Source: Klebsiella pneumoniae
GTDB lineage: Bacteria; Myxococcota_A; UBA9042
Length of the DNA stretch: 42,390 nt
Reading direction: 5' to 3'
Assembly (NCBI GenBank): GCA_945889325.1
Contig: CAMDBH010000027.1
Span: forward strand, 1 to 42,390
The notes under the pieces are model-generated. The model searched no databases, was not told where the DNA came from, and saw only the letters and a program-made list of their open reading frames with translations. A program made the position numbers and the translations under genes. Shown here piece by piece: positions 10,468 to 20,500 of the stretch (its first letter is position 1; every line of letters begins with the position of its first letter).

Positions 10468-12170
10468 TTACCTGTGATCTTGCGCCAAATTTTGCGCATC
10501 ACCAAAAACACAATCAATAATGCAATGATGGCAGCCAATCCCAAAGCGGCCAGCCCCACAATCACGTACAATTTGTAGCCAAGCAAATCCTGCAACTTGA
10601 CGGCGATCCCGCGAATCGACTTTTCGATTTGCTCGCGCAACGCCAGCGGCGGCACGATTTCAGCCGTCATTTGCTGGGATTCCAGCTTGCCGATGTCGCC
10701 GCGGACCATCGATGGATCCAGTTCGACGGCCAACTTCAAGCTCAAATCCACGCGATCGCTTTCCGGATTTTGCATCGTAAAATCAATAGCCAATTGGCCC
10801 GTGACTTCCGCCATGGTCGCCATCATTTCACTGGCCAGATTTTCCTCGCGTTCGGCCTGCCGGTAAGTTCCGCCAGTTCTTTCAGCCAGTACGCGCAACC
10901 GATCGAGTTCAAACGCCTGACCGAGCATGCCGAGGCCGACCGCAAAAACGCGGATATTTGCAGTGCGCGCAAGCCCGATCCAATGGACCGCCTGCTCTTT
11001 AAATTCAGCTTGTTGGGCGATCAGTCGATCGCGCAAAAAGCTGGCCATGCAGGCCTTTTTTGCTTCACCGGTCAGCGTCGCGCACTCTTTGGGCGGATTT
11101 TCCTGACACAGGTCCAGATCGCGGAAGTAGCCATCGCGGCCATCACTCAAGATCACGATACTTTTGAGCTCTTCGGGTTTGCCGTCCTGAATCAGCAGCC
11201 GCAACGCCTCGTCAAACGCCGACGTTTCGTAGTCCAGCCATTCACCCTTGCCGCGCAGGATCTCGCGTTCGGCTTTTTTGGCATTGAGGTTGTCGGCGGT
11301 AAACTCCCCGAATTTCTTCAGCGATTCTCGCGGCAGTTTGCAATAACGCGAGTGGGCATAAAACGGCTGACCTAGGTTAAACAGCCGCGGAAAAAAACCC
11401 TCAAAGGCCGTGCTCTGACCCTTGACCAAGTCCAAAATGCCTTTGCTGTCATTGGTCAAGCCGCACAAATCGGTGCCAGGCGCGATCGGCGGCGCGTCTT
11501 TGGCAGGCGGCGGACCTAGCGTGATGTCCAACCCGGACAGGGCTTCACTGCGCGCCCTATAACAATCACGTCTAGTTTCCTCGATATCGGTCAATTCGCC
11601 GGTCTTACCCTTGAGCCCCACGTAGGTGTGGATGCGATCGTTGTACCAAATCAAATTGCTGCGATCGGTTTTGCCCAGCGGCTTAAATCCTGAATTTACA
11701 GCATCTTTGACGCGTTTGCCCAAACTGCCGTTGCGCAACGCGTCGTCCTGGTAGCCCGCAACGACAAACACGACCGCCGACGTCAACCCGGTTTTGTCCA
11801 GCGGCTGCATTTTGCCGTCTTTGCGTCCTTCAAGCGGTTGGCCTAACTGAAATGAAATCAGCGGACTGGCGTTTTTGGACTTGGCGTCCTTGACCACCAA
11901 TTTCTTGACGGCCTTGAGTTGGATCGGCCGCGCGGTGTCGTCCAAAATGGTTGCAAGTACACGCACTTGTGGCCAGTTGGACACGTCAACTTTGTTGATT
12001 CGCACTTGGGGCAGCTCTACGGGCGGGACGGCAACCGTTTTGGGCTGGGCTTTTTGCGCGGCGACGTCCGCCTTGGGCGCTTTGTCCTTGCCGTCCGCAG
12101 CCAAAGGCAGTAAAGTCAATAGACTCAGCGCACATATCACGGCAAAAAGTGCCCGCCTTCGCTGTTTCAT
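10464..12170 (-). CDS. Secreted, C-terminally membrane-anchored VWA-like protein
   Basis: This 568-aa protein has a cleavable-looking signal peptide (MKQRRRALFAVICALSLLTLLPLAADG), an extracytoplasmic region, and a C-terminal transmembrane helix (YVIVGLAALGLAAIIALLIVFLVM, about 532-555) followed by a basic tail. Segments such as SIVILSDGRDGYF and IRVFAVGLGMLG, with LAERTGGTY, are typical of a von Willebrand factor A fold, although the metal-site DxSxS is not clean (VFVVAGYQDDA). VWA domains usually bind protein partners. I chose ATG 12170 because it overlaps the upstream gene's TGA (ATGA); an in-frame TTG at 12185 lies inside that gene. Its own stop overlaps the amidase start in the same way, so the three genes are tightly coupled and probably act together. 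The specific function is unknown. Confidence 0.85.
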   Translation of the reverse strand: MKQRRRALFAVICALSLLTLLPLAADGKDKAPKADVAAQKAQPKTVAVPPVELPQVRINKVDVSNWPQVRVLATILDDTARPIQLKAVKKLVVKDAKSKNASPLISFQLGQPLEGRKDGKMQPLDKTGLTSAVVFVVAGYQDDALRNGSLGKRVKDAVNSGFKPLGKTDRSNLIWYNDRIHTYVGLKGKTGELTDIEETRRDCYRARSEALSGLDITLGPPPAKDAPPIAPGTDLCGLTNDSKGILDLVKGQSTAFEGFFPRLFNLGQPFYAHSRYCKLPRESLKKFGEFTADNLNAKKAEREILRGKGEWLDYETSAFDEALRLLIQDGKPEELKSIVILSDGRDGYFRDLDLCQENPPKECATLTGEAKKACMASFLRDRLIAQQAEFKEQAVHWIGLARTANIRVFAVGLGMLGQAFELDRLRVLAERTGGTYRQAEREENLASEMMATMAEVTGQLAIDFTMQNPESDRVDLSLKLAVELDPSMVRGDIGKLESQQMTAEIVPPLALREQIEKSIRGIAVKLQDLLGYKLYVIVGLAALGLAAIIALLIVFLVMRKIWRKITGK

Positions 12171-12559
12171 ACGCTGAATCGCCAAGGCGTGACCCGATAT
12201 GTGCCAACGCTCGCCGATTGCAACAGCCTGTTTGCGCGTCGCAAATGCAACTCGACCGCGAAATCGCCTTTGACCAATGTGGCAAAGGGATAGGGCGTTT
12301 CCACAGTGAGCGTTTCCTCGCCCGCAACCGCGTAACGGGCCAGATCGTGGGCGACGCCTGCGTGCCGCACGATCACATGCACCTGCGCGCCCGCCGGTGT
12401 AGCCGCATCCAGCTGGACGGTCAGCAATGCCCCCGGAAATACGCCATTATTTGAAATGTTCCAGCCTGCCTGTGGCGCAAATACGGCCGACAGCGGGCCG
12501 GACAGCGAAGCCGCGCTGGCCGAAACTGCGACAAGTTGGAGAAAGGCGCGACGTTGCAT
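12167..12559 (-). CDS. Small Tat-like secreted protein of unknown function
   Basis: This 130-aa protein begins MQRRAFLQLVAVSASAASL, a twin-arginine-like export signal (RR followed by FLQL) with a hydrophobic stretch and AVFA before the mature part. The rest looks like a single beta-sandwich domain (GALLTVQLDAATPAG, VHVIVRHAG, GDFAVELHLRRANRL). I prefer ATG 12559 because it begins directly with the export signal; an in-frame ATG at 12649 adds 30 residues with no signal character. It is the first gene of the coupled minus-strand run, divergent from obg. It may be a periplasmic accessory of the VWA and hydrolase proteins encoded after it; that is inference from position. Confidence 0.75.
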   Translation of the reverse strand: MQRRAFLQLVAVSASAASLSGPLSAVFAPQAGWNISNNGVFPGALLTVQLDAATPAGAQVHVIVRHAGVAHDLARYAVAGEETLTVETPYPFATLVKGDFAVELHLRRANRLLQSASVGTYRVTPWRFSV

Positions 12560-12661
12560 GGCCGTTAAATACCAACGGACAAGCATTTTGTCGACAGCTT
12601 GCGCGACAATGCGTGCTAACATACAAGCGCGCTTGGGCGTGCAACGCATTCAGGATTCACT

Positions 12662-13690
12662 ATGCAATTCATTGATCAAGCCACTATCGTCGCCGCGTCC
12701 GGCGCGGGTGGCCACGGCAGCCGGCACTTTCGGCGTGAGAAATTCGCACCGCGCGGCGGTCCCGACGGCGGCGACGGCGGTGGCGGCGGAGATCTGATCC
12801 TCGTGGCCGACGCGCGTTCGCGCTCGTTGTTGGACTATCATTTCTTGCGTGCTTACAGCGCCGAAGACGGCAAGCAGGGAATGGGCTCGCGCAAATCCGG
12901 CAAAGACGGCGCATCGCTGACCTTGCCCGTGCCGCCCGGCACCCAGGTATTTGACAACGAAAGCGGCGAATTATTGGCCGATCTCGTGGCTGAAGGTCAG
13001 CAGATCATTTTGCTAAAAGGCGGCAACGGCGGTTGGGGCAACCAACATTTTGCAACCGCGACGCGCCAAGCCCCCGATCACGCAAATCCGGGCCAACCGG
13101 GAGAACGAAAGACGCTGCGCTTTGAGCTCAAACTGCTGGCCGATGTGGCGCTTGTCGGCTATCCCAACGCCGGAAAATCGAGCCTGATCCGTGTGATCTC
13201 GGCCAGTCAAGCCAAGGTTGCCGATTATCCGTTCACAACGCTTGTGCCCAATCTTGGCGTGGTGCGTCACGCTGGGCGCGTGTTCACAGTCGCGGATATT
13301 CCTGGACTTATTGAAGGAGCCGCTGATGGCGCAGGCTTGGGCCACCAATTTTTGCGCCATATTGAAAGGTGTCGTCTCCTGCTTTTCTTACTGGCGCCGC
13401 TGGAAGACCAGTCGCCGCAAGAGGCAATGATCGTTCTGGAACGCGAATTGCGCGCGTACAACCCCGCGATGCTCGACCGACCGCGCCTCATTGTGTTGAC
13501 CAAGATCGATTTGTTGGGCGCAGATGCCGCCGACCAAGCCAAACAACTCAGCGACGATTTGAAACAGCCGGTACTGGCCATTTCATCGCTAACCCGCGTC
13601 GGACTTGACGCTTTGTTGGGCAGGATCGTTGATTTCTTTCCGACGGCCGTGGCCGAAGCACCAGCTGCGTGGAGCCCCCTGCAAAAATAG
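12662..13690 (+). CDS. obg: Obg/CgtA ribosome-assembly GTPase
   Basis: Obg is an essential GTPase that binds the 50S subunit and takes part in ribosome maturation and stress signalling. The 342-aa product starts with the glycine-rich Obg fold (FIDQATIVAASGAGGHGS, GGPDGGDGGGGGDL). The G domain follows: G1 GYPNAGKSS, G2 FTTLVPNLGVV, G3 DIPGLIEGAADGAGLGHQFL, G4 TKIDLL and G5 ISSLTRVGL. It lacks the C-terminal OCT extension of some homologues. ATG 12662 follows CAGGATTCACT, a fair ribosome binding site. It stands alone on the plus strand; the usual partners rplU and rpmA are not next to it. Confidence 0.97.
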   Translation: MQFIDQATIVAASGAGGHGSRHFRREKFAPRGGPDGGDGGGGGDLILVADARSRSLLDYHFLRAYSAEDGKQGMGSRKSGKDGASLTLPVPPGTQVFDNESGELLADLVAEGQQIILLKGGNGGWGNQHFATATRQAPDHANPGQPGERKTLRFELKLLADVALVGYPNAGKSSLIRVISASQAKVADYPFTTLVPNLGVVRHAGRVFTVADIPGLIEGAADGAGLGHQFLRHIERCRLLLFLLAPLEDQSPQEAMIVLERELRAYNPAMLDRPRLIVLTKIDLLGADAADQAKQLSDDLKQPVLAISSLTRVGLDALLGRIVDFFPTAVAEAPAAWSPLQK

Positions 13691-14050
13691 CGGCGCAGTG
13701 TCACGGATACAGCCGCACTTCCATCTGGAGCGTCAGATTCAGTTAGAACGCAGTTTCCGGAACATACGCCAAATGCATCGATCACCGATTTGACGCTGCG
13801 CGTCGGCGGGGCTATGCTCCGCGATTGTTTTGCGCTGCGACTGGTTCGCGGCGTGGGCTATTTTCTGTGTAAATACCTAAAACGCCTTGCGGATTTGCCG
13901 CGGCGTCGCAGGCCAGCCGGATGGCAAAACCAGTGTTGGTGTGTGTGATTCTGTCGATTTGTGTGAAAAATGCGCGGCAACCGCAGCGCGAATCGATCTG
14001 AATGTGTGCCTGGTGCGTACAATTGGGGCAGGGCAAGCACAGCGGGTGCC

Positions 14051-14095
14051 ATGCCGAATAAATTTAGCCGCTCGTGTTTGAATGCCGAATGAATT
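14051..14095. repeat. 14-bp near-identical direct repeat upstream of the TPR operon
   Basis: atgccgaataaatt (14051-14064) recurs as atgccgaatgaatt (14082-14095), one mismatch, with starts 31 bases apart, close to three helical turns. This arrangement 65-110 bases before the first gene could be a pair of operator half-sites. No regulator is identifiable. Confidence 0.4.
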
Positions 14096-14110
14096 CGGCG
14101 GGTGGTTTTT
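14084..14110 (+). terminator. Short hairpin followed by a T-run, possible attenuator or terminator
   Basis: gccgaa-tgaa-ttcggc (14084-14099) forms a perfect 6-bp stem with a four-base loop. A short GC stretch and TTTTT (14105-14109) follow. It lies far from the obg stop and shortly before the next gene, so it could be a weak terminator for obg or a leader hairpin. Confidence 0.3.
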
Positions 14111-14160
14111 GAGGATCTAGGGCGACAAAGACCGATAAATTGCAATCGAAACGAGGAATT

Positions 14161-15075
14161 ATGCGAATTTACCCAAATCAATTGGCGACCCATCTGCGGA
14201 ACCTGCGCCACGTCGCGTCGGCTCTGCTTGTCGCCCTGGCGATCGCGCCACTGGCCGCGGCGGCGCAACCCGCCGGTCCCGCCGCTCCGGCCAAACCCGC
14301 CGCCGCAGCCGCCAAACCGGCAGATACCGCCAAACCTGCGGATCCAGCTGCAAAACCGGCAGAGCCCGCCAAAGCCGCAGATCCGGCAGCCAAGCCGGCA
14401 GACCCGGCCAAACCTGCGGATCCTGCAGCCAAACCAGGAGATCCAACCAAACCCGCCGACGCTGCGGCAAAGCCCGCCGACGCACAAGACGCGGCGGTGC
14501 CTGCGGCAGGCGATGCCCAATACGAGGCCAAGCTGCGCGGGCTCGAAGAACGCGTCGTCAACATTAAAGAGCGCATTTACAATACGAAAACTAAGCTGCA
14601 ACTGCTCAAGGAGCAGATTTTGGACAACGTCGTAGCGGAATCGCGCGCGGTGTTGGTGCACAAGAATGAAATGGGCAGCTTTTTTGAACTCAAAGATGTG
14701 CTGTATTTCTTGGACGGCAAGAAGATCTATTTTCAAGACAATACCAATGGGTTGCTGAACAACCGCAAAGAATTTGAGATTTTCAACGGCTCGGTCATTC
14801 CGGGCAACCACGCCTTGACAGTGGAAATGACGTACCGCGGCAATTCGGATTTGTTCAGCTATCTTGAGGGGTACCTGTTCAAACTGCGTTCGTCCTACAC
14901 CTTTTACGCCCAACGTGGCCGCGTTACTGAGGTATCCGTAGTTGGCTATGAGCGCGGTGGCGTCGGCACGGATTTGGAAGACAAGCCCTACATCAAGTAC
15001 GAAGTTAAACAAGTGCAGAATAAGACGGCTAAACCAGGCGAAGAGGCCGGAGACGCCAAGGGCACGCCGAAATAG
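14161..15075 (+). CDS. Secreted Ala/Pro/Lys-rich coiled-coil protein, first gene of the TPR operon
   Basis: This 304-aa protein has a signal peptide (residues about 15-36, ending LAAAAQ). A low-complexity linker follows at about 37-113, built on repeats of AKPADPA. Then comes a coiled coil (about 120-155, YEAKLRGLEERVVNIKERIY) and a conserved-looking globular C-terminus with beta character (GSFFELKDVLYFLDGKKIYF, HALTVEMTYRGNSDLFSYLEG). ATG 14161 follows ACGAGGAATT, a good ribosome binding site; an in-frame TTG at 14140 has none. Proteins with such linkers are often labelled dihydrolipoamide acetyltransferase, but there is no lipoyl or catalytic domain. It precedes the TPR genes and probably works with them in the periplasm. 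The family is not firmly recognised. Confidence 0.85.
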   Translation: MRIYPNQLATHLRNLRHVASALLVALAIAPLAAAAQPAGPAAPAKPAAAAAKPADTAKPADPAAKPAEPAKAADPAAKPADPAKPADPAAKPGDPTKPADAAAKPADAQDAAVPAAGDAQYEAKLRGLEERVVNIKERIYNTKTKLQLLKEQILDNVVAESRAVLVHKNEMGSFFELKDVLYFLDGKKIYFQDNTNGLLNNRKEFEIFNGSVIPGNHALTVEMTYRGNSDLFSYLEGYLFKLRSSYTFYAQRGRVTEVSVVGYERGGVGTDLEDKPYIKYEVKQVQNKTAKPGEEAGDAKGTPK

Positions 15076-15135
15076 CAACGCCGGTTCAGCGGCCAATCAT
15101 TGGGCCGACAGCGAGAAAAACCGATCAGCGCCAGA

Positions 15136-15168
15136 GCATGTGACAGCAGCCGGTGCATGTGACAGCAG
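15136..15168. repeat. Tandem 14-bp direct repeat before the first TPR gene
   Basis: gcatgtgacagcag occurs at 15136-15149 and again at 15155-15168, a 19-base period, in the gap before the ATG at 15184. It may be a regulatory site or a small replication-slippage duplication. Confidence 0.5.
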
Positions 15169-15183
15169 AGACAGGCTACAGGA

Positions 15184-17568
15184 ATGGAACGAATGCGCGT
15201 ACAAACGCCTATATGGATGCAGTTCATCCCCCGACTGACAGCGCTGGTTGTTCTTTGCGCACTGGCGGCGACGCCCGTGGCGCGCGGTGCGTACGCGGCG
15301 GACGCAGTGCGCCCGATCGAACAGGACGCGGACAACGTGCGATCTCAAGTGGGCGTGATCGATGAAGATCTGAAAAATGCCATCGCCAAAGAACGCCGCT
15401 ATCCGCTGGACAGGCGTTATGTGGAAGCGCAAATCGCTTATGAGCGCGGGAACTTGGGCACGTCCTCCGTCTTGCTTGTCGATTTGGTCAACAACTCAGA
15501 ATTCCAGCTCACGCGCGACTACAGCGATGCGCTGTTCATGCTGGGCGATGCGTTGTTCCGCATGCGCAACTTTATGGGCGCCAAGCGTTATTTGGATCCG
15601 TTGGCCAAGTCGCCGACCAGCAAAACGTTTCAGCAAGCGCTGCAATTGTTGGCGGACATTTCCGTCCGGCTCCACCACATGGAAGATGTCGAAATGTATG
15701 CAAAACGCTTGGACAGCATTCCGTCTGGGCAGCGCAAAAGTGAATTGCTGTATCAATTTGGCCGCGCGTTTTTTTCCGGCAAATCGTTTGAGCGCGCGCG
15801 CACGTTTTTAGAGCAAGTTCAGCGCGGTGAGCCGAAGTGGCCCAATTCGCGGTTCTATATGGGCGCGATTTTGGTTGCGCAAAACAAACCGCTAGACGCG
15901 CTCAAAGAATTTCGCGATGTGGTGGAGTCCAATAAGACCAAATCCAAAGACGAGCCGGGCCGGGTCGATCAAACGGTGATGGATTATTGCAACCTCGCGC
16001 TGGGTCGCTTGTATTTGCAGCAGAAAAAATTCGATGACGCGGTTTACCACTACCAATTGGTCGATCGCAATTCACAAGTGTATGAAGAAGCCCTGTTCGA
16101 ATTGGCTGCCGCTTATGTCGCTGGTAATAAACCGCAATTGGCTCTGGAAGCCTTGGAAGTCTTGCTGTTGACCGTGACCGACGACAACGTCGCGGTGCAA
16201 GCGGCCGTGTTGCGCGGTCGCATCAACATGGTGGCCAAGAAATTTGAACAAGCGGATGCCGCCTACCAAGAAGTTGACGAACGCTTTAGCGCGATCACCG
16301 GTGAATTGCGCCGCTTTGCCGAAAGCGACAAGAATCTGGAGCAGTTTTTTACTTGGCTGCTAAACCGAAATAGTGATGAATATACAGTCGTTCGGCCCGT
16401 ATCGGATCGCGTTGCCAAATACATTGAACGCGATGAGGACATGCAGCGCGTGGTGACGCTGTTTGACGACATGAGCGCGGAGCGAGCAGATGTCAAAGAA
16501 TCCGATAAGTTGGCCAAGACGATCGACGCGGCTTTGCGCGAAACCAGCCGCTTGGACATGTTTCCGGCGCTAAAAGATTCGTGGATGCGCGTGATCGAAG
16601 CGGAGAACAAATCGCTGGAAATCGGCCGTCGAATTGTCGAATTGCTGCGCAGCTTTGCCTACGATCGCATGAATCCGGAACAAAAGGCCAAGGCAGATGC
16701 CCTGAAGGCCAACCGCACGAAATGGGAAGAAGCATTTGCCAAAGTGCCTGCCAGCAAAGGCGAATACCTCGAGCGCCAAAGCAGCGTCGACAACAAATTT
16801 GCCGAATTGTCGGGCGAAGGCGGCGTGCTCAAAGCCAACTTGGCCAAGGTCAAAGACGACGTGTTGTCGGTCGAGAAAATGCTGAATGAACACCTGTTTC
16901 AGGACAACAACATTATTTTCACCAAGGAAAAAGAAGCTGCGCTGCGCGCTGAATTGCAAACTTGCAAAGACGAGTTGCGCCGAGCTTATCGCGAAATCGA
17001 AGAGTACAACCAAGACGTGGAAATCGCAGCGCAATCGATCGGTGCTGGCGACAAAGTGTCGGGTGATGAAGCCGTGGTGCGCGCCAACTTGCTCGCTGCC
17101 CAGATGGTAGAACAGGCGACGTATGTCGGCGTGTTGGAGGAACTGCGCGATCACACGGAGGAATCCAGTCGCCTGCGCACGACCCGCGTGCAACTCAATG
17201 CGCTTGGCGAGCAGATGCATGGGATTCTCAGGACGATCTCGGCGCGGGCGAGTGAGCGCATCGGCGTAATCGCGCAAGTGCTAGCCGTGGAAAAACGCAA
17301 TATTGCCGAATACCAAATAACCGTCCGTAGTTATGAAGACGACGCGCGCACGATGGCGCGGCAGGTCGGCTATGGGTTAATTCGCGCCGCAGAGCGCCGG
17401 CTGGCAGATATCCTCTTGGAGGCGCATTTGGGGCTGGTCGACGTCGCTTGGCAGCGCATGCAAGATAAAGCAGCGGCGATCAAAGACTTGCAAGAAGACC
17501 GCGCGGCCAAGCTCAAAAGTTTGGGCGACGTGCTCAACAACCTCACGACCGAACCGGAGGGCGAATAA
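15184..17568 (+). CDS. Secreted TPR protein, possibly Glt-like
   Basis: This 794-aa protein has a signal peptide (about residues 12-41: FIPRLTALVVLCALAATPVA...). Tandem TPR-like helical hairpins cover about residues 55-380 (DYSDALFMLGDALFRMRNFM, MDYCNLALGRLYLQQKKFDD). A long helical, coiled-coil-rich C-terminal half follows. It resembles the periplasmic TPR proteins of the myxobacterial gliding and envelope (Glt) machinery in size and arrangement; that match is from memory and moderate. ATG 15184 is used; ATG 15193 is in frame and also possible because the ribosome binding site is poor. Its TAA overlaps the next ATG (TAATG). It probably forms a periplasmic scaffold with its neighbours. Confidence 0.85.
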   Translation: MERMRVQTPIWMQFIPRLTALVVLCALAATPVARGAYAADAVRPIEQDADNVRSQVGVIDEDLKNAIAKERRYPLDRRYVEAQIAYERGNLGTSSVLLVDLVNNSEFQLTRDYSDALFMLGDALFRMRNFMGAKRYLDPLAKSPTSKTFQQALQLLADISVRLHHMEDVEMYAKRLDSIPSGQRKSELLYQFGRAFFSGKSFERARTFLEQVQRGEPKWPNSRFYMGAILVAQNKPLDALKEFRDVVESNKTKSKDEPGRVDQTVMDYCNLALGRLYLQQKKFDDAVYHYQLVDRNSQVYEEALFELAAAYVAGNKPQLALEALEVLLLTVTDDNVAVQAAVLRGRINMVAKKFEQADAAYQEVDERFSAITGELRRFAESDKNLEQFFTWLLNRNSDEYTVVRPVSDRVAKYIERDEDMQRVVTLFDDMSAERADVKESDKLAKTIDAALRETSRLDMFPALKDSWMRVIEAENKSLEIGRRIVELLRSFAYDRMNPEQKAKADALKANRTKWEEAFAKVPASKGEYLERQSSVDNKFAELSGEGGVLKANLAKVKDDVLSVEKMLNEHLFQDNNIIFTKEKEAALRAELQTCKDELRRAYREIEEYNQDVEIAAQSIGAGDKVSGDEAVVRANLLAAQMVEQATYVGVLEELRDHTEESSRLRTTRVQLNALGEQMHGILRTISARASERIGVIAQVLAVEKRNIAEYQITVRSYEDDARTMARQVGYGLIRAAERRLADILLEAHLGLVDVAWQRMQDKAAAIKDLQEDRAAKLKSLGDVLNNLTTEPEGE

Positions 17569-20500
17569 TGAACATTGCCCCTCTGCTTTCGCGCCGCACC
17601 AGCCAACGCTTGCGCATGTTTAGCGTATTTGCAGCTCTTTTGCTGATGAGCAGCTTTGCGTTGGCTGCCGGGCAAGTGCGCATGATGCCCTCGTACCGCG
17701 TTCGCGGCGAAGTGATTGACGCCAAAGATGAAATCAAGCGCGAACGCAAAAGTTTTGAAGCCGCGTACGAGCACTACCGTATCTCCGCCAAAGAATACCG
17801 CGACGAAGTGCGCGAATTTATCAATGGCGAAATCAGCGATCGGCAAAAGACCATCAATGCCGGCTACAAGGGCCAGTTCGACGCGCTGGAACAGCAGCAG
17901 TTTGACCTGCGCCGTGAGGCGATCGCGCGCTTGGAGTTGTTTATTTCGCGTCACCGCGATCATGACGTGTACACGCCCGATACCCTGTTTCGTTTGGCTG
18001 AGATGTACTACGAGGACACCATCGCCGCCTCCAATCGGTCGATGGACAATTACAAGGCTGAGCTCGACCTGTACAACCGCGGAAAATTGCTGGATCCACC
18101 GAAAGAAACCGACCGCGATTTTTCGCGCTCCATTGCGATTTACAAGTATCTGCATTGGGTTCCCGATGGAACGAAGATGGAGCCCCTGTCGGGCACCTTG
18201 TCGGGCTTGATTTTGGAAAAACGTTGGCCGAATTATCGGCTCGCCGACGCGGCGATGTATCTCCAGGGCTATTGCGAGGGGGAAGGCGACAAGATTGCCG
18301 AGTCGATCAAGACACTTTCGGCGATCGAGGCGCACTATCCGAATTCAACCTACATTGCCGAAGCGTGGTTGCGCGTCGGCGAAATGCACTTTGATGGCAA
18401 CGAGTTTGATGAAGCGGCCAATGCGTACGAGCATGCGGCCGCGCGGGCCAAGGCGACGGGCGACGACAAGAATTATTCGCTGGCGTTGTACAAATTGGGT
18501 TGGTCGAATTTTCAGTTGTACAAGTACCCAGAAGCTGTGAAGTATTTTCAGATGCTCATCGAATTTGAGGATACGATCGCCGACAAGAAGAAAGACACCA
18601 AAAATGTCACAGATTTGCGCAAGGAAGCCATCGAGTACCTAGCGAAATCATTGGCAGAACCATCGTGGGATGAGGACGGCTGCGATGACTTTGGCAGTGA
18701 AGACACCAAGACCACCTGCCTCAACCTCGATCCCCGCCTGCGGCCGCGTTTGTATGTTTCAAGCGTGCTTGAGCCGGAATTCAAGGACTTTCCCGAGTGG
18801 AAAAAGGGAATCGGCGGCGACCCGTTGACGCACTTGAACGCGAACTACAACGCGCGCGAAGCGGTGCGCAAAGGTTTAATGAACGGCAAGCCGTATACGC
18901 TGGACATCCTGATTATGTACGGCAATACCCTGTTTGAGCAGGCGCAGGACGACTACTACCGCCAAGCGGTGTTGGTGCTGGGCTATGTGGTTGAGCACAA
19001 TCCGATGATCCGCGAAGCGCAGAAATTGCAGCGCAACATCATCAAATCTGTGGATATTCTTGCCGCGGCGGCGATCGGCTATCAAGCCCAGCTGCTCAAG
19101 AATCCTAAAAATTCCAGTGCCTTGCTGGGCCTGTCGATGGCGTTGGCCGATCAAGAGCGGCAAGTGATCGAGCGGCGCAAATACCTGCAATTGTTTGCCA
19201 AAGGCACGCCTTGGTACGACAAGTGGGGCACCGATAAAGACTTGGCTGCTCAGGTGGATGACACGATCGGCAAAGTGCGTTTGGATTTTGCCCAGTTGAT
19301 CTACGTTCAGGCGCAAACACTCAAAGCCGCTGGGAAAAAAAAGGAATCGACAGCGAAGTACGCCGAGGCCGCCAAAGAATTTGAGCTGATTTTGAACGAT
19401 CTGCTCAAAGATCAGCCCGAATCGCCGCGTACCTATGACACCGCTTGGACGCTGGCGGAAATTTATTTTTTCGCCGGGCAAGCTTGCGACGGTCTGCGTG
19501 AAAAAGGCGATGGCAGCGCGTTGGGCGATCTGTTGCAGGACAAGAAAACCGGCGAGTTGATTCCTTGGCCGGTGGCGATTGTGCCGCAGATCAAGCAAGC
19601 CTGCGACATGATGAAGCGGTCGGTGCAGTACTATGAATTAATTCGCGATTGGAAAGGGCAGAAGCCGCGCGATGAAAATGGCAAGGTCACCGATCGTACC
19701 GAGGAGGCGGGTTTTTCGGCGATTCAAGCGTCGAGCTACGTTCTCAATGCACGTGCGGCGTATCAGCCCGATGATCCTGAGCATTTGTCGGCGCTGCAAG
19801 TCCCAGACGTGCGACCGACCAAGGCGCAGGACGATGCCGACGTGGCTCTGGTGGAAAAGTCGGACAAGCCCGTGCGCGTTGTGCCAAAACCGGTGGATCC
19901 GGCCACAGTTGCGTGGTTGATCGCGGTCGACGGCTACATCAAGGCGCTGGTCGCAGCCAACACCAAGATCACCGACGACGAATTTCGCTTGCCGAAGTTG
20001 GCCCTGCAAGCGGCTGAATTGCTGTACAAGAATCGGCAGTTTGAGCCGAACAAAAATGCGATTACGCCGAAAACGACTGCGGATTTTTGGTCGGCGCGCA
20101 AACGCTTTCGCGCGTTGATAAACGCCTGGACCAAATCGTCGCAGGCCAATGAAGCGTTTGCCGATTTGTTGCTTAGCTACAAAATTGAAAACGATTTTCA
20201 ACAGATGCAAGAAACTGCCGACTGGGGCTTGGAAAAAGGCATAGGCTCCAAAGCAGAAGGCGAATTGATTCGCAGCATCATCAAAGACCAATTGTTGGGC
20301 GGTATCGCAAAGAAGGCCGAAAACGAATTTAACGCCGCCCAAAAACTGGTGTTGGATGCGGAAGCCTCGGGCAATCCGGAACAGGCGGGCAAGCAATTGC
20401 GCGAGGCGCGGGTAATGTACGAAGCTGCGGGCGACAGTTTTTTCGATTTGCGCAAGCAGATCAATGAGAAAGATCAGAACTACGCGCCGCGACAGAAAGC

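Larger units (their letters stand above)
13691..14160. other. Intergenic region between obg and the TPR operon
   Basis: About 470 bases without a convincing gene. Short ORFs here lack ribosome binding sites and family features. I see no RNA gene. The right part holds a 14-bp near-repeat and a small hairpin, listed separately, and a good ribosome binding site for the next gene. Confidence 0.6.

Noticed and set aside
13812-14036. 74-aa minus-strand ORF with a few Cys residues in the obg-TPR gap
   Set aside because: No ribosome binding site, no neighbour coupling and no recognisable motif.
14161-15075. Calling this protein dihydrolipoamide acetyltransferase because of its Ala/Pro-rich linker
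   Set aside because: There is a signal peptide and no lipoyl, subunit-binding or catalytic domain; only the linker composition is similar.
13858-15096. Long minus-strand ORF with Gly/Arg-rich protein opposite the coiled-coil gene
   Set aside because: It is the antisense image of the AKPADPA repeat; the plus-strand gene has a ribosome binding site, signal peptide and coherent domains.
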